A stretch of 64,000 nt of DNA from Achatina immaculata. Its lineage: Eukaryota > Mollusca > Gastropoda > Stylommatophora > Achatinidae. Positions 50,401-54,439 of the stretch are shown here, in pieces; the first letter of the stretch is position 1; every line of letters starts with the position of its first letter. Where the stretch lies: NCBI GenBank assembly GCA_009760885.1, contig CM019701.1, positions 14,418,282 to 14,482,281 on the forward strand. The letters are read 5' to 3'. The notes beneath the pieces are model-generated. The model searched no databases. It was given only the letters and a program-made list of their open reading frames with translations, and had not been told where the DNA came from. Position numbers and translations under genes: made by a program.

Positions 50401-51152
50401 ATAAGCAGTCTGAGCCCACATTTGAACAGAAAGTGGAGAGATAGTGTCTGGATTAAATCTGCTTTGTTGATTCTGCTAGTTGTGCCACCTATCTAGTACT
50501 GTCATGAATTTTAAAATAATTCATTACTGCTGAATGATAAATTGCCAAAGATCAGTCTTCAGGCCGGTTGATGCTGGAAGTTGCTGAGCACTTTTTTTGT
50601 GTTGTTTCTCTCCTAACTGATTTAACAAATATGTGATTTCCACAGCTGGCTGCATTAACAACAAATAAAGTTACTACATCAGGCCCAGTCTCCCTGCCTA
50701 CGAGTCGTCTTACCTAATACTAGCCCTCTTTCTTTGTAGCACGTATTTTGCCAATTCAATTGTATGGAAAGTTTGCAGTTTGTTAATCTTCCTACAGTTA
50801 TTTGAAGAAAAGCAAGAAAGAAGACATGTTCAGTCATGAAAAAAGTGAAAACATATGTGACTGATAAAATGAACGTATCTGTGCAACTTGAAAGTGAACA
50901 CTCAGAAGAATTGTATCTCTTTCAACAATACACGGTCACATCAGTTGCAACTTGTTGAGTTCAAAACGCTTTATTCATTCCTGCATTTCGCGTTGCAGTG
51001 TCACTAAATATAATTATGAAAAGTTTATACGCTGTATAAAACTGGTATAATATCAGATTTTAAACCTTGTCTCCATCTTTGTATGACGAAGACGTCACCA
51101 ATGCAACCCCAACCGCAAGTGCCAACACAATCACTTTCCAAGTCGTCGCCAT
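7886..51152 (-). CDS. TM9SF1: TM9SF1 orthologue (transmembrane 9 superfamily member 1), 15 coding exons
   Basis: Joined coding exons (high to low): 51152-51066, 45471-45382, 37963-37882, 36508-36401, 35562-35444, 33013-32904, 30477-30414, 26790-26719, 25278-25128, 20743-20618 or 18250-18125, 16821-16729, 15215-15105, 13834-13672, 11301-11110, 8087-7886. They sum to 1,770 nt (589 residues plus stop), close to the roughly 600 residues of vertebrate TM9SF1. Every intron is GT-AG and all phases agree. The protein has a signal peptide (about 1-22), a luminal domain (about 23-225) and nine hydrophobic segments, the first at about 226-244. Family signatures include [47 protein letters not shown] and [16 protein letters not shown]. 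It ends in K-M-D, the KXD/E-type Golgi signal of this family. These match TM9SF1 better than the TM9SF2, 3 or 4 branches as I recall them. Family members are endosomal/Golgi nonaspanins linked to membrane-protein trafficking; TM9SF1 has been linked to autophagy. Exons 8-11 lie in duplicated DNA. Confidence 0.95.
8288..8900 (-). mobile_element. Internally deleted mariner element with terminal inverted repeats
   Basis: Inverted termini of about 30 bp (left GGAGAAGTCACTAAGTAACT; the right end matches in reverse with few mismatches) are flanked by TA on both sides (8286-8287 and 8901-8902). Minus-strand open frame 8786-8445 encodes the C-terminal half of a mariner transposase, with [11 protein letters not shown] and [17 protein letters not shown], i.e. 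the second and third catalytic Asp regions. The N-terminal DNA-binding half is missing, so the copy is not autonomous. It lies in intron 14 of TM9SF1. Confidence 0.88.
9110..9675. repeat. Minisatellite, about 55-bp unit, about 10 copies
   Basis: Core units GATGATAATGATGCTCAATT and TACATGGAGGATAATCAGAC repeat head to tail, with loss or gain of GATAAT triplets between copies. In intron 14. Confidence 0.9.
9907..10148 (+). mobile_element. Retrotransposon 3' end with (GAA)n tail
   Basis: GC-richer segment inside AT-rich intron DNA, with palindromic GGTCC/GGACC blocks, ending in ACGAAGAAGAAGAAGG. No recognisable protein. Interpreted as the 3' UTR of a non-LTR element because of the tail. Confidence 0.4.
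10165..10300. mobile_element. hAT-like MITE fragment (tentative)
   Basis: Contains ATGGGCCACATGGGGTCCGC, typical of hAT-derived non-autonomous repeats; a related GGGCCACACAC stretch occurs at 8222-8232. Termini are not definable. Confidence 0.25.
10670..10935 (+). pseudogene. Non-LTR retrotransposon RT C-terminal remnant
   Basis: Plus-strand reading gives [11 protein letters not shown], then SNDEVLKR, then [12 protein letters not shown], with stops and frame changes. It is closely related to 37045-37290 ([20 protein letters not shown]). Such segments lie downstream of the reverse transcriptase domain in RTE-like elements. Confidence 0.65.
11110..11301 (-). CDS. TM9SF1: TM9SF1 exon 14 (residues 459-522 plus 2 nt)
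   Basis: Acceptor TTTTTCAG, donor GTGAGT, 192 nt. Encodes [16 protein letters not shown], a long hydrophobic helix ([15 protein letters not shown]) and [16 protein letters not shown], the TM6-TM7 block. Confidence 0.96.
11660..12655. repeat. Purine-rich minisatellite (28-bp unit) passing into GA-rich DNA
   Basis: From 11660 to about 12245 the unit GGTAGGGTGACAAAGAGAGA plus GACAGAGT repeats about 20 times with small variations. It then passes into irregular GA-rich DNA to 12655. The plus strand is almost purely purine over about 1 kb. Three long overlapping open frames on the minus strand (Ser/Leu/Pro-rich) are translations of this repeat, not genes. Confidence 0.93.
13672..13834 (-). CDS. 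TM9SF1: TM9SF1 exon 13 (residues 405-458 plus 2 nt)
   Basis: Acceptor TTCTCCAG, donor GTCAGT. Encodes [30 protein letters not shown] and [17 protein letters not shown], including the near-invariant GGIFGKN and [12 protein letters not shown] motifs. Confidence 0.95.
15105..15215 (-). CDS. TM9SF1: TM9SF1 exon 12 (residues 368-405)
   Basis: Acceptor TATTTCAG, donor GTAAGT, 111 nt, phase 1/1. Encodes [20 protein letters not shown] then [16 protein letters not shown], the TM4-TM5 region with the conserved ALPATT motif. Confidence 0.94.
15350..15870 (-). pseudogene. Non-LTR retrotransposon RNase H/3' remnant
   Basis: Minus-strand reading gives [15 protein letters not shown] (the RNase H pattern HCG-x-x-GNE-x-AD), then QPSNNQM-like and SPDCTC-like tail segments and a final GLETKL-like stretch, with stops. 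This is the end of a retrotransposon polyprotein with an RNase H domain. It lies in intron 11. Confidence 0.7.
15870..16010 (+). mobile_element. Non-LTR retrotransposon 3' end, repeat shared with 27530-27660 and 52120-52190
   Basis: Plus strand reads PEDTS and [12 protein letters not shown], then a GTGACCAACAATCTCGAACG block and GAAGAAGA tail. The same block with the tail is at 27530-27660, and a shorter inverted copy at 52120-52190. Confidence 0.6.
16320..16680. repeat. Minisatellite, 33-38-bp unit, about 10 copies
   Basis: Units of the form GACTTGTTTATAGAGACTAT plus AAACAGTGTAACA repeat head to tail with indels. It ends about 50 bp from the donor of exon 11. Confidence 0.85.
16729..16821 (-). 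CDS. TM9SF1: TM9SF1 exon 11 (residues 337-368), intact copy
   Basis: Acceptor CCCTGTAG, donor GTAAAT, 93 nt with phase 1 on both sides. Encodes [20 protein letters not shown] then [10 protein letters not shown], covering the end of TM3, a loop and the start of TM4. Confidence 0.93.
17170..17530. repeat. Dispersed repeat, GC-rich (also 19666-20025 and partly 42090-42260)
   Basis: CTACTGAAGACGGAGTGTGT and following blocks recur, diverged, at 42090-42260 (CTGCTGAAGACAGTATGTGT). The 17.2-kb copy is GC-richer than its surroundings. No coding domain recognised; likely a transposable-element fragment. Confidence 0.45.
17636..17862 (-). mobile_element. tRNA-derived SINE (family B)
   Basis: Minus-strand head AGTGGCAACATGATTAGTGT then GGTCAGTGGTTTGAATCC (A and B box), followed by a body like 51742-51962 with GGCACCACAGTTATTCAGCT and GGTCAGGCATAGTGCTGACC. 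Diverged. Confidence 0.7.
18125..18250 (-). CDS. TM9SF1: TM9SF1 exon 10, downstream duplicate
   Basis: Identical to 20618-20743 with intact splice sites. This copy is followed by the complete exon 11 (16729-16821), so 9-10(this)-11 is the simplest functional path. Joining both exon 10 copies would stay in frame and add 42 residues including a second TM2. Confidence 0.85.
18630..19243. repeat. 31-bp minisatellite, first block, about 20 copies
   Basis: Unit GTTCCACCAAAAGACAAGCT plus CACAAGTAAAA, with a 30-bp variant starting GCATCATC. On the transcript strand each unit contains GTGAGC. The block ends at the duplication breakpoint. Confidence 0.95.
19244..19317 (-). pseudogene. TM9SF1: TM9SF1 exon 11, truncated duplicate
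   Basis: Acceptor and the first 74 of 93 nt of exon 11 are present, but the duplication breakpoint removes the last 19 nt and the donor. The next bases come from a 31-bp minisatellite, so after the residues NINL the frame meets TGA at once. A GTGAGC donor-like motif overlaps that stop, but using it would leave the wrong phase for exon 10. Confidence 0.88.
20129..20355 (-). mobile_element. tRNA-derived SINE (family B), duplicated copy
   Basis: Same element as 17636-17862, carried along by the 2.5-kb tandem duplication rather than inserted independently. Confidence 0.7.
20618..20743 (-). CDS. TM9SF1: TM9SF1 exon 10, upstream copy (residues 295-337, TM2)
   Basis: Acceptor TGATTCAG, donor GTAAGT, 126 nt with phase 1 on both sides, so it can be repeated or skipped without changing frame. 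Encodes [20 protein letters not shown] then [21 protein letters not shown]. An identical copy lies at 18125-18250. Confidence 0.9.
21124..22066. repeat. 31-bp minisatellite, second block, about 30 copies
   Basis: Same unit as 18630-19243. The last third is dominated by the 30-bp GCATCATC variant, which keeps a frame open on the minus strand (repeat [10 protein letters not shown]). That frame is a repeat artefact. Confidence 0.95.
22288..22438 (-). CDS. TM9SF1: TM9SF1 exon 9, downstream duplicate
   Basis: Same as 25128-25278, shifted by 2,840 bp, with intact splice sites. Either copy could join exon 8 and exon 10 in frame, but both cannot be used with two exon 8 copies without a frameshift. 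Confidence 0.8.
24850..24921 (-). CDS. TM9SF1: TM9SF1 exon 8, downstream duplicate
   Basis: Same sequence and splice sites as 26719-26790, shifted by 1,869 bp. Splicing exon 8 directly to this copy keeps phase (0 to 0) and would add a second 24-residue TM1. Splicing exon 9 (phase 1) into it shifts the frame. It could be a real duplicate exon or an assembly duplicate. Confidence 0.8.
25128..25278 (-). CDS. TM9SF1: TM9SF1 exon 9, upstream copy (residues 245-294 plus 1 nt)
   Basis: Acceptor CCGCCAG, donor GTAAGT; 151 nt, enters phase 0 and leaves phase 1. Encodes [12 protein letters not shown], an acidic cytosolic loop ([13 protein letters not shown]) and [15 protein letters not shown]. An identical copy lies at 22288-22438. 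Confidence 0.93.
26719..26790 (-). CDS. TM9SF1: TM9SF1 exon 8, upstream copy (residues 221-244, TM1)
   Basis: Acceptor CTCCACAG, donor GTAATG, 72 nt, phase 0/0. Encodes IHWLSIINS plus a hydrophobic stretch to VVIIM, the first membrane helix after the luminal domain. A second, identical copy lies at 24850-24921. Confidence 0.93.
26982..27328 (+). mobile_element. RTE-type retrotransposon, 5'-truncated copy
   Basis: Nearly identical to 60645-60970, the 3' end of the full-length element. Encodes the last 100 or so residues ([19 protein letters not shown] to EAPCALGT stop), then AAGGTTCAG and an (AT)n tail, whereas the full-length copy has a (GA)n tail. It lies in intron 7 of TM9SF1 in reverse orientation to the gene. 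Confidence 0.93.
27420..27661 (+). mobile_element. Non-LTR retrotransposon 3' end with (GAA)n tail
   Basis: Plus-strand readings give [11 protein letters not shown] and [10 protein letters not shown], typical of the segment after RNase H, then GTGACCAACAACCTCGAAC and AAGAAGAAGAAGG. Related to 15870-16010. Confidence 0.65.
27985..28760 (+). pseudogene. Retrotransposon RNase H domain and C-terminus, remnant
   Basis: Reads KIIYTDSSV (first catalytic Asp), [15 protein letters not shown] (Glu), LMDSQS (Asp) and [20 protein letters not shown] (final Asp), then [14 protein letters not shown] and [11 protein letters not shown]. The D-E-D-D pattern of RNase H is visible, but a stop at 28126 and a frameshift near 28480 break it. 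The upstream reverse transcriptase is absent. Confidence 0.8.
28912..30277 (+). mobile_element. Mariner transposon with TIRs, degenerate
   Basis: Inverted ends (left AAGGTCTGACAATTAAGTAA; right mirrored) with flanking TA at 28910-28911 and 30278-30279. Length about 1.37 kb is that of a full mariner. It lies in intron 7, with the transposase opposite in sense to TM9SF1. Confidence 0.88.
29100..30200 (+). pseudogene. Mariner transposase, broken
   Basis: Starts [17 protein letters not shown] with the N-terminal helix-turn-helix pattern (QIFRWYS, FKSDVET), then AEDETWIF around the first catalytic Asp and [11 protein letters not shown] around the second. Several stops and frameshifts interrupt it, and a 78-bp segment at 29434-29511 is tandemly repeated. 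Not functional. Confidence 0.85.
30414..30477 (-). CDS. TM9SF1: TM9SF1 exon 7 (residues 199-220)
   Basis: Acceptor ATCCACAG, donor GTAAAC; 64 nt ending phase 0. Encodes [20 protein letters not shown] plus E, matching the basic linker before the first membrane segment (family pattern FFP-x-x-LEIHW). Confidence 0.92.
30768..30945 (-). repeat. Dispersed repeat, copy 2 (inverted relative to 2195-2366)
   Basis: Reverse complement aligns with 2195-2366, sharing blocks such as CTCTGGGGTTCCT and GTTTAGAAAGCTGAGTAT. It directly borders the 28-bp minisatellite at 30948. Confidence 0.6.
30948..31120. repeat. Minisatellite, 28-bp unit, about 6 copies
   Basis: Unit TGCAGGTCTGTATGTGTGTT plus CAGGGGTC. 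Because 28 is not a multiple of 3, all three plus frames give the same cyclic peptide, which explains the overlapping small open frames. Confidence 0.93.
32696..32871. mobile_element. Possible hAT-type MITE
   Basis: Starts CAGTAGCTCCCAAC and ends GCAAACCACTG, imperfect inverted ends of the CAGTGGTTC type. No clear 8-bp target-site duplication is visible. Close upstream (plus strand) of exon 6. Confidence 0.35.
32904..33013 (-). CDS. TM9SF1: TM9SF1 exon 6 (residues 163-198 plus 2 nt)
   Basis: Acceptor TTGCAG, donor GTGAGT. Encodes [11 protein letters not shown] through [10 protein letters not shown]; the final GA joins G of the next exon to give Glu. It is the end of the luminal domain. Confidence 0.93.
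33065..33430. repeat. Minisatellite, 52-bp unit, 7 copies
   Basis: Unit AACTCCAATGCCAGTATATG, GAAGAATATTCGTTTTCTGA, GCACTATGTCTT. In intron 5, about 50 bp from the exon 6 acceptor. Confidence 0.95.
33535..34480. other. Intron 5 segment, no gene; degenerate repeats at 34110-34480
   Basis: The open frames here (up to 171 residues on the minus strand) resemble no family I know. From 34110 a unit of about 120 bp with AAGTATTATCAA and CATTAATAAAA cores recurs in degenerate form. Confidence 0.4.
35444..35562 (-). CDS. TM9SF1: TM9SF1 exon 5 (residues 123-162)
   Basis: Completes Asp, then [20 protein letters not shown] and the [11 protein letters not shown] motif; ends phase 0 at CAT before GTAAGT. 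Strong match to the luminal DDLPIRGF/PHSHKI block of TM9SF1. Confidence 0.95.
35975..36225 (-). pseudogene. Non-LTR retrotransposon 3' coding remnant
   Basis: Minus-strand reading gives [15 protein letters not shown], then [10 protein letters not shown], and in another frame [16 protein letters not shown], the typical segment after RNase H (Cys-rich 'C-x-C' plus 'HLLQDCP'-like). A frameshift separates the parts. In intron 4. Confidence 0.7.
36401..36508 (-). CDS. TM9SF1: TM9SF1 exon 4 (residues 87-123, both ends split codons)
   Basis: Acceptor TGTGTAG, donor GTTTGT. Two nt complete an Asn codon, then 35 codons and one G. Encodes the region ELCKVKY and [15 protein letters not shown] of the luminal domain. 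Confidence 0.94.
36770..37380 (+). pseudogene. Non-LTR retrotransposon RT C-terminal remnant
   Basis: Reads [18 protein letters not shown] (the Y/F-x-YLG motif after the RT palm), then [20 protein letters not shown], then [20 protein letters not shown], the usual order in RTE-like C-termini. Stops and frame changes occur. In intron 3. Confidence 0.78.
37575..37910. repeat. 51-bp tandem repeat derived from the 3' end of exon 3 and its splice donor
   Basis: The donor block ACTTAC (GTAAGT on the transcript strand) followed by TTCTAAAAG recurs at 37723, 37774, 37825 and 37876, exactly 51 bp apart; degenerate units go on to about 37575. Each unit is 29 nt of exon 3 plus 22 nt of intron. The transcript-strand frame stays open, giving a 17-residue repeat ([17 protein letters not shown] type). 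Confidence 0.95.
37882..37963 (-). CDS. TM9SF1: TM9SF1 exon 3 (residues 60-86 plus 1 nt)
   Basis: Encodes [19 protein letters not shown] then SSYDITFR, ends phase 1 with donor GTAAGT. The last 29 nt of the exon plus about 22 nt of intron recur as a 51-bp tandem repeat just downstream, so several further identical donors follow the true or first one. Confidence 0.93.
38117..38380 (-). mobile_element. tRNA-derived SINE (family C)
   Basis: Minus-strand head GGCTGAATGGTTAGATGCTT and CCAGGTTCAAGTCCCAGCAG (A and B boxes), then a body with CTGGTACCACCACACC, shared with 61049-61280. A 'TAAAGGTAAAA' tail lies at 38117. Confidence 0.8.
38382..38435. repeat. (AT)n(AG)n microsatellite
   Basis: About 17 AT units followed by about 7 AG units, directly next to the SINE head. 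Confidence 0.95.
38735..39345 (-). pseudogene. RTE-like retrotransposon 3' remnant with (TGAA)n tail
   Basis: Minus-strand reading: [49 protein letters not shown] and [15 protein letters not shown], ending FHKGHQMNE and a TGAATGAATGAATGA tail. This is the region from the end of the RT palm to the 3' end of an RTE element. A stop and frame changes are present. Confidence 0.85.
39345..39868. repeat. Minisatellite, 26-bp unit, about 20 copies
   Basis: Unit AAGCTCTAGAGAAAGGATTT plus GTCAAC with an AGAAAAAGG variant dominating the right half. The same repeat resumes at 40263-40400 after an interruption. Confidence 0.95.
39869..40262 (-). pseudogene. RTE-like retrotransposon fragment lying between two minisatellite blocks
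   Basis: Minus-strand reading: [20 protein letters not shown], then [20 protein letters not shown] and [13 protein letters not shown], with stops. Its 3' end resembles 54965-55020. The minisatellite unit flanks it on both sides. Confidence 0.75.
40263..40400. repeat. Minisatellite, 26-bp unit, continuation (5 degenerate copies)
   Basis: ATATGTCAACAAGCTCTAGA type units, more diverged than in the left block. Confidence 0.85.
40425..40800. repeat. Minisatellite, about 49-bp unit, about 8 copies
   Basis: Unit AAGAGGTACAGGGGATAGCA, GGAAATAAGTGGGACATAAC, CAAATGTAG with growing divergence to the right. Confidence 0.9.
40905..41640 (+). pseudogene. Retrotransposon RNase H remnant
   Basis: Reads [11 protein letters not shown] (first Asp of RNase H) and, after a frameshift near 41270, [20 protein letters not shown] with the H-A-G-x-x-GNE-x-AD signature. 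A further segment [20 protein letters not shown] follows. The RT domain is absent. In intron 2. Confidence 0.78.
42560..42905 (+). mobile_element. Retrotransposon 3' end with (GAA)n tail (tentative)
   Basis: Non-coding segment ending GATAGAAGAAGAAGAAGAC, like the ends at 10148 and 27661. No protein domain recognised. Confidence 0.35.
43310..44340. repeat. Minisatellite, 42-bp unit, about 15 good plus 8 degenerate copies
   Basis: Unit GAACAGAAAGAATATAGAAA, AACTGGTTCTTGGACCAACC, CT. With a unit of 14 codons and no stops, both strands stay open: plus 43297-43926 (repeat [14 protein letters not shown]) and minus 44021-43275 (repeat [14 protein letters not shown]). From about 43920 the units gain indels. 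Confidence 0.95.
44938..45190 (-). mobile_element. tRNA-derived SINE (family A), near full length
   Basis: Minus-strand head GTGGTTAGAGCACTTGTCTG and GGTCAAGGGTTTGAATCATC (A and B boxes), body with GTAAAATGGGTACCAGAGAA, 3' end GAGGTCTCTAACGCTTCATC then TCTTTACC. In intron 2. Confidence 0.85.
45382..45471 (-). CDS. TM9SF1: TM9SF1 exon 2 (residues 30-59)
   Basis: Acceptor TTCTAG, donor GTGAGT, exactly 30 codons, phase 0 on both sides. Encodes [14 protein letters not shown] followed by [16 protein letters not shown], the most conserved luminal motif of TM9SF1. A large 31-bp minisatellite starts within a few bases upstream of its acceptor. Confidence 0.95.
45485..48215. repeat. Large 31-bp minisatellite, roughly 85-90 copies, with higher-order structure
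   Basis: Unit GACCATGAAATTTATTACAT plus CATAGAGAAGA. Marker variants recur about 744-745 bp apart (GAGGCC at 45851 and 46596; ATATTTAAAAAC at 46294 and 47038), i.e. a 24-unit block is duplicated. The array starts about 10 bp from the exon 2 acceptor and fills half of intron 1. Confidence 0.96.
48216..48570 (+). other. Retroposon or 3'-UTR-like segment with AATAAA
   Basis: A T-rich stretch follows a short GC-richer part; AATAAA lies at 48558-48563, followed by a CATTATCATCATCACC stretch. Looks like the 3' end of a transposable element or a retroposed transcript. No protein recognised. Confidence 0.3.
48560..49190 (-). pseudogene. RTE-like retrotransposon 3' remnant
   Basis: Minus-strand reading in changing frames: [18 protein letters not shown]-like segment, FGHFQGH, then [15 protein letters not shown] and a GGTGATGATGATAATGAG tail. 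The order (RIGHV... to short-repeat tail) is that of an RTE 3' end. Confidence 0.6.
49210..50260. other. Intron 1 stretch, no gene; short repeats
   Basis: Holds (CATCAT)n at 49213-49235, a 31-bp direct repeat (AAGTCATTAATCTAATAAGC) at 49448 and 49480, and poly-G at 49802. Nothing else recognised. Confidence 0.5.
50262..50398 (-). mobile_element. tRNA-derived SINE fragment
   Basis: Minus strand reads GAGAGTAGTGCAGTGATTAG then AGTGCTGGCCTGTCATAATG, an A-box region of the family A type, followed by a degenerate B box and body. Confidence 0.55.
51066..51152 (-). CDS. TM9SF1: TM9SF1 exon 1 (residues 1-29), signal peptide
   Basis: Encodes MATTWKV followed by a hydrophobic stretch and ends YKDGDK, then a GTTTAA donor (phase 0). 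The frame stays open upstream to other ATGs (to 51254), but the hydrophobic signal peptide begins right after this Met, so this start is preferred. The alternative adds a basic 34-residue N-terminus that would bury the signal peptide. Confidence 0.88.
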
Positions 51153-51186
51153 CTTGAAAACAAAACGCAACATAATCTCGTACCCA

Positions 51187-51543
51187 ACGAGATCTCGTCG
51201 CCTATAATACAAACTGCTACGCCCTTCTTTTGTAATCCTCACATTTGTATTCAATAACAGTTCTAAATGAAATATTACATACGATTACTAATCCATATAT
51301 AATATTTTATACAGTAGCCGCCCCGCAGTAGATGCTTTAGCAACTGCTACATAGCATCTGTTTTTCGAATGCTAACCATACAGCACAATGCTAAAGCACT
51401 GTGTTATGCTACATAACTTGAGGAAGTTTTGACGATACATTCCCTTGATAAAGGCAAGGTCTTTCCTTCTAATGATCCTGTAATGAAATAAATGGATTAA
51501 AAGAAGGGCGTAGCATTTTGTATTATAGGCGACGATACCTCGT
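51187..51543. repeat. Inverted repeat at the 5' end of TM9SF1 (arms 51187-51231 and 51499-51543)
   Basis: The 45-bp arms match at 42 positions; arm core AAGAAGGGCGTAGCA and TTGTATTATAGGCGACGA. The loop is 267 bp. The proximal arm begins 35 bp upstream of the preferred start codon, so it is probably in the 5' UTR or core promoter. Confidence 0.9.
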
Positions 51544-51624
51544 TAAAAATATTGAATAACAATTGAACCAAACAGCTAAAGTGACCAATAAGCCTGTATT
51601 TCACAGGGCAGTCCTAATTTCCGG

Positions 51625-52020
51625 GCTCCTATTACTAGTAGTTAGAGCACTCGTCTAGCAACCGATTGGTCGAGGGTTCGAATCCCCAGCTGAGCGTGAT
51701 TTTTTTTCCCGACCAATACGGCCCCCAGCCTAGTAAAATGGTAAAAGGTAAAGGTAATCCATATTTTCCTTGACCTGTCAGCACACTAGAGGGTGATATG
51801 GTCAGTATCACGCCTGGCCGCCTTTCCTTCCCCAACTCCAGAAGAAGTCGGGTATTCATTTCTACAGCTGGGTGACTGGGGCGCCTCAGGCCGGATTCGA
51901 ACCCCCGACCTTCGCCATGAGAGGCAAGTGCACTAACTACTTCGCCACTCAGACGCCCAAATGTAAAATGGGTACCAGAGAAAATCTGGGAAAGCGAGAA
52001 CAAGGCAATCCTGTATGTGA
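51625..52020 (+). mobile_element. SINE family A interrupted by a SINE family B
   Basis: Head GTAGTTAGAGCACTCGTCTA and GGTCGAGGGTTCGAATCCCC, body up to CCTAGTAAAATGG at 51741, resuming at 51963 with GTAAAATGGGTACCAGAGAA. The interruption is an inserted SINE with a 9-bp target-site duplication GTAAAATGG (51733-51741 and 51963-51971). Confidence 0.9.
51742..51962 (-). mobile_element. tRNA-derived SINE (family B), nested
   Basis: Minus-strand head GGCGTCTGAGTGGCGAAGTA, GGTCGGGGGTTCGAATCCGG (clean A and B boxes), body with ACCCAGCTGTAGAAATGAAT and a TTTACCTTTTAC-like 3' end. The best preserved copy of this family in the window. Confidence 0.9.
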
Positions 52021-52119
52021 TGGATTTGTTCTTGGGGGGGGGGGGGTAGTATTATTGTATTTCGATCGAGACTCTTAAATGTCACATATTTTTAAAACTA
52101 GTAAAGGATTGCCTTGTTC

Positions 52120-52262
52120 TTCTGCGTTCGATGTTGTTGGTCACATCAGATCCTGATCCATGTCGACATGGCAAAGCCAGATCCTGATAGATAAAGATGG
52201 TAAAGATAGTCCCATAGCAAATGCTGTAGGGGATGAAGAGTTAGAGACCTCATTATGCTGTT
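52120..52262 (-). mobile_element. Retroelement 3' block plus SINE family A 3' end
   Basis: 52120-52190 matches, inverted, the GTTGTTGGTCACATCAGATC block found at 15.9 and 27.6 kb. 52199-52262 matches the 3' end of the SINE at 44938 (GCTGTAGGGGATGAAGAGTT). Confidence 0.65.
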
Positions 52263-53691
52263 CGGAAATAAAGCGGATTTCAGTGTTCGTGTGACAGGGT
52301 CAAGTTGACAGGCAAATTGTATGTTTTGATTCGACTTGTCGCATCATCGCCTCATTTGTAAGTTGCTGATTAAAATTTTAGGTTAAAATTAAGATTGTAA
52401 TTGCCATTTTCTTATTTTCATTAACTTTAACTCTGCAGTTTTGAAAACCAGAGATGAACTGCCCCATTTGTGAGCGAGATTTGTGTCGATGTCTGAGTGA
52501 TCAAGGATGTGGATAATTTATGTAGTGAATAAAAGTACAGGAAAAAGATAATTTATGTAGTGAATAAAGGTACAGGAAACACCTCTCTCTTTCCCTCTCA
52601 CTCACTCACTCACTCACTCACTCACTCACTCACTCACGCACTCATTCACTCCAAAATGAACCCCCAGTTCATCACCCCTCCTCCCTAAAAAAGACCAATT
52701 ATAACAAAATGCAGTATCCTTTCAAACGGAAAAGCACTGACGTAAGTAAATAAATTCAGTTATCTTATAACAATAATAACAGATGATGGCAAATGCATAA
52801 ATAAAATACTATTGTGAATAGGTAAGGCTGAAGCAACACTTTATGACTTGGGAGAAGATACTAACAAACAAGACGTCCCTAAAAGCGAGGGAAAGTGCCA
52901 TATAGAACCAACATTGGTATATGATTGTGAAACTTTGACAGTTAACAGATGATATAAAGAAAGTGGAAGTAACAGAGCTGTGGTTTTAGAGAAAGATGCA
53001 ACAAATACTATAGACCGGCATAAAAAAAACAAAGAGTAACATACAATAATTAGTGTATGAGTATATAATTATCAAGGGATGCACATGGAAGGAAGCAGAG
53101 AATAATTCCAAGAACAGGGATGGCTGAAGAGCCTTTATCCGTGGCCTATGGTCTCAAGGGAGTGAAAAGCGATGATGATGATGATGATGATGATATAACT
53201 ATACACGGAGCCTTTGCAGTTTAGAAAAACAAAGAGGTCCTTCAGGAAGTTTCATCGCAACGAAAACAGTTTTAAAAGATGCACGAATAGTTAGTGTAAA
53301 AGTATGTAACTATACACTAGCCAGTGCAGTAAAGCTGTGATACCAAAATGTGTAAATAAAAAAGTAGGATCAGCTTTATTACTAGCACACAGTTGTGACG
53401 TTTCGGCTCGTACTTTTGTACGCACAGGACGAAGAGATAGAGAGAGAAGATAACGTAAAAGCTATGTTAAAAAAATAAGAACGGAAAAATTTAAATAAAA
53501 TAAATGTTATTTAGCAGTGAAAGAAAATTCAATGGAAAAAGAAAGAGAGGAAAGCCAAGAGGAAAAAAAAATTCTCAAAGGATTGACCAAGTGGCATGAA
53601 CAAAATAAAGAGCATTTGAACTGGTCGGAAACAGCAAGGACTGTACAAGATGGAGAAGCATGCTCTCCAACGCTAGGCGGCAGTGCAATAT

Positions 53692-53747
<56 letters not shown>

Positions 53748-54430
53748 GAATTCTTTACAGTCACATTGAAAAATACGGACTCGTCTAGCTACAGATCAAT
53801 CACATTCAAAATGAACTTGCCCGGGGTTAAGGTCAAAGGCTACATGCTAATCTCCCCGTACGTTCTTTAGTATGGATGGGCGGGTATATATTTCTCCGCG
53901 TTGCCCATGAACTGCTGAGAATTTTGCCAGGAAATCGGTGCAGTTTCACGGAAATAAGTAGCAGTAATATGTAGCATTGTGTAGTATTTCGGTTGTAGCA
54001 AATCTTAGGTGAGCTTTTGCAGATTTTAAACCTTAAATGGTTTATTTGTAATCGCGGATGATTATTGATATTTACATGGACAACGCGTCTCGGCTAATCC
54101 TCTTAAGATTGGCTTTATCCAAGGCGGCTTTAGACAGACGGTGGCGATTGTAGTTTCTTAAAACAGAGCACCACCCTGGAAATAGGCCATGATGGTTGTG
54201 TTGTCATAAATAAATCGTTTGTTACATTTGCTGCGTGCTAACTTTCGTGATGACTGAGCCATTACTGAGATAATCCGAAGCAACATATTGTACTCTAGTT
54301 GCTTTTCTGACGGTAGTTGAGGCTTCTACAACGGGAGAGTGGCTGATAGACAATGTGGGATTCTATTTGACCAAAATAAGGCAAAAAAAAAAAAAACAAA
54401 AAACGTGCCCTTCCTTTGTTAACAACGGAG
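52263..54430. other. Intergenic stretch, no gene; simple repeats
   Basis: Holds a direct repeat GATAATTTATGTAGTGAATA near 52512 and 52548, (CACT)n at 52598-52640, a (GATGAT)n tail at 53172-53193 after an RTE-like 3' end (53077-53170), and (GA)n at 53697-53744. The open frame through the GA run is not a gene. Confidence 0.5.
53077..53195 (+). mobile_element. RTE-like 3' end with (GAT)n tail
   Basis: ATCCGTGGCCTATGGTCTCA then AGGGAGTGAAAAGC and (GATGAT)n resembles the usual short-repeat 3' terminus of RTE elements. Only the last 120 bp or so remain. Confidence 0.45.
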
Positions 54431-54439
54431 ATTTCTGAA

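Noticed and set aside
53340..53470. Segment with GTGACGTTTCGGCTC, possibly a Penelope-like element end
   Set aside because: Only a short motif is seen; no RT or GIY-YIG coding sequence lies nearby.
53507..53870. Frames through the GA run
   Set aside because: Dinucleotide repeat translated as alternating Arg-Glu or Ser-Leu.
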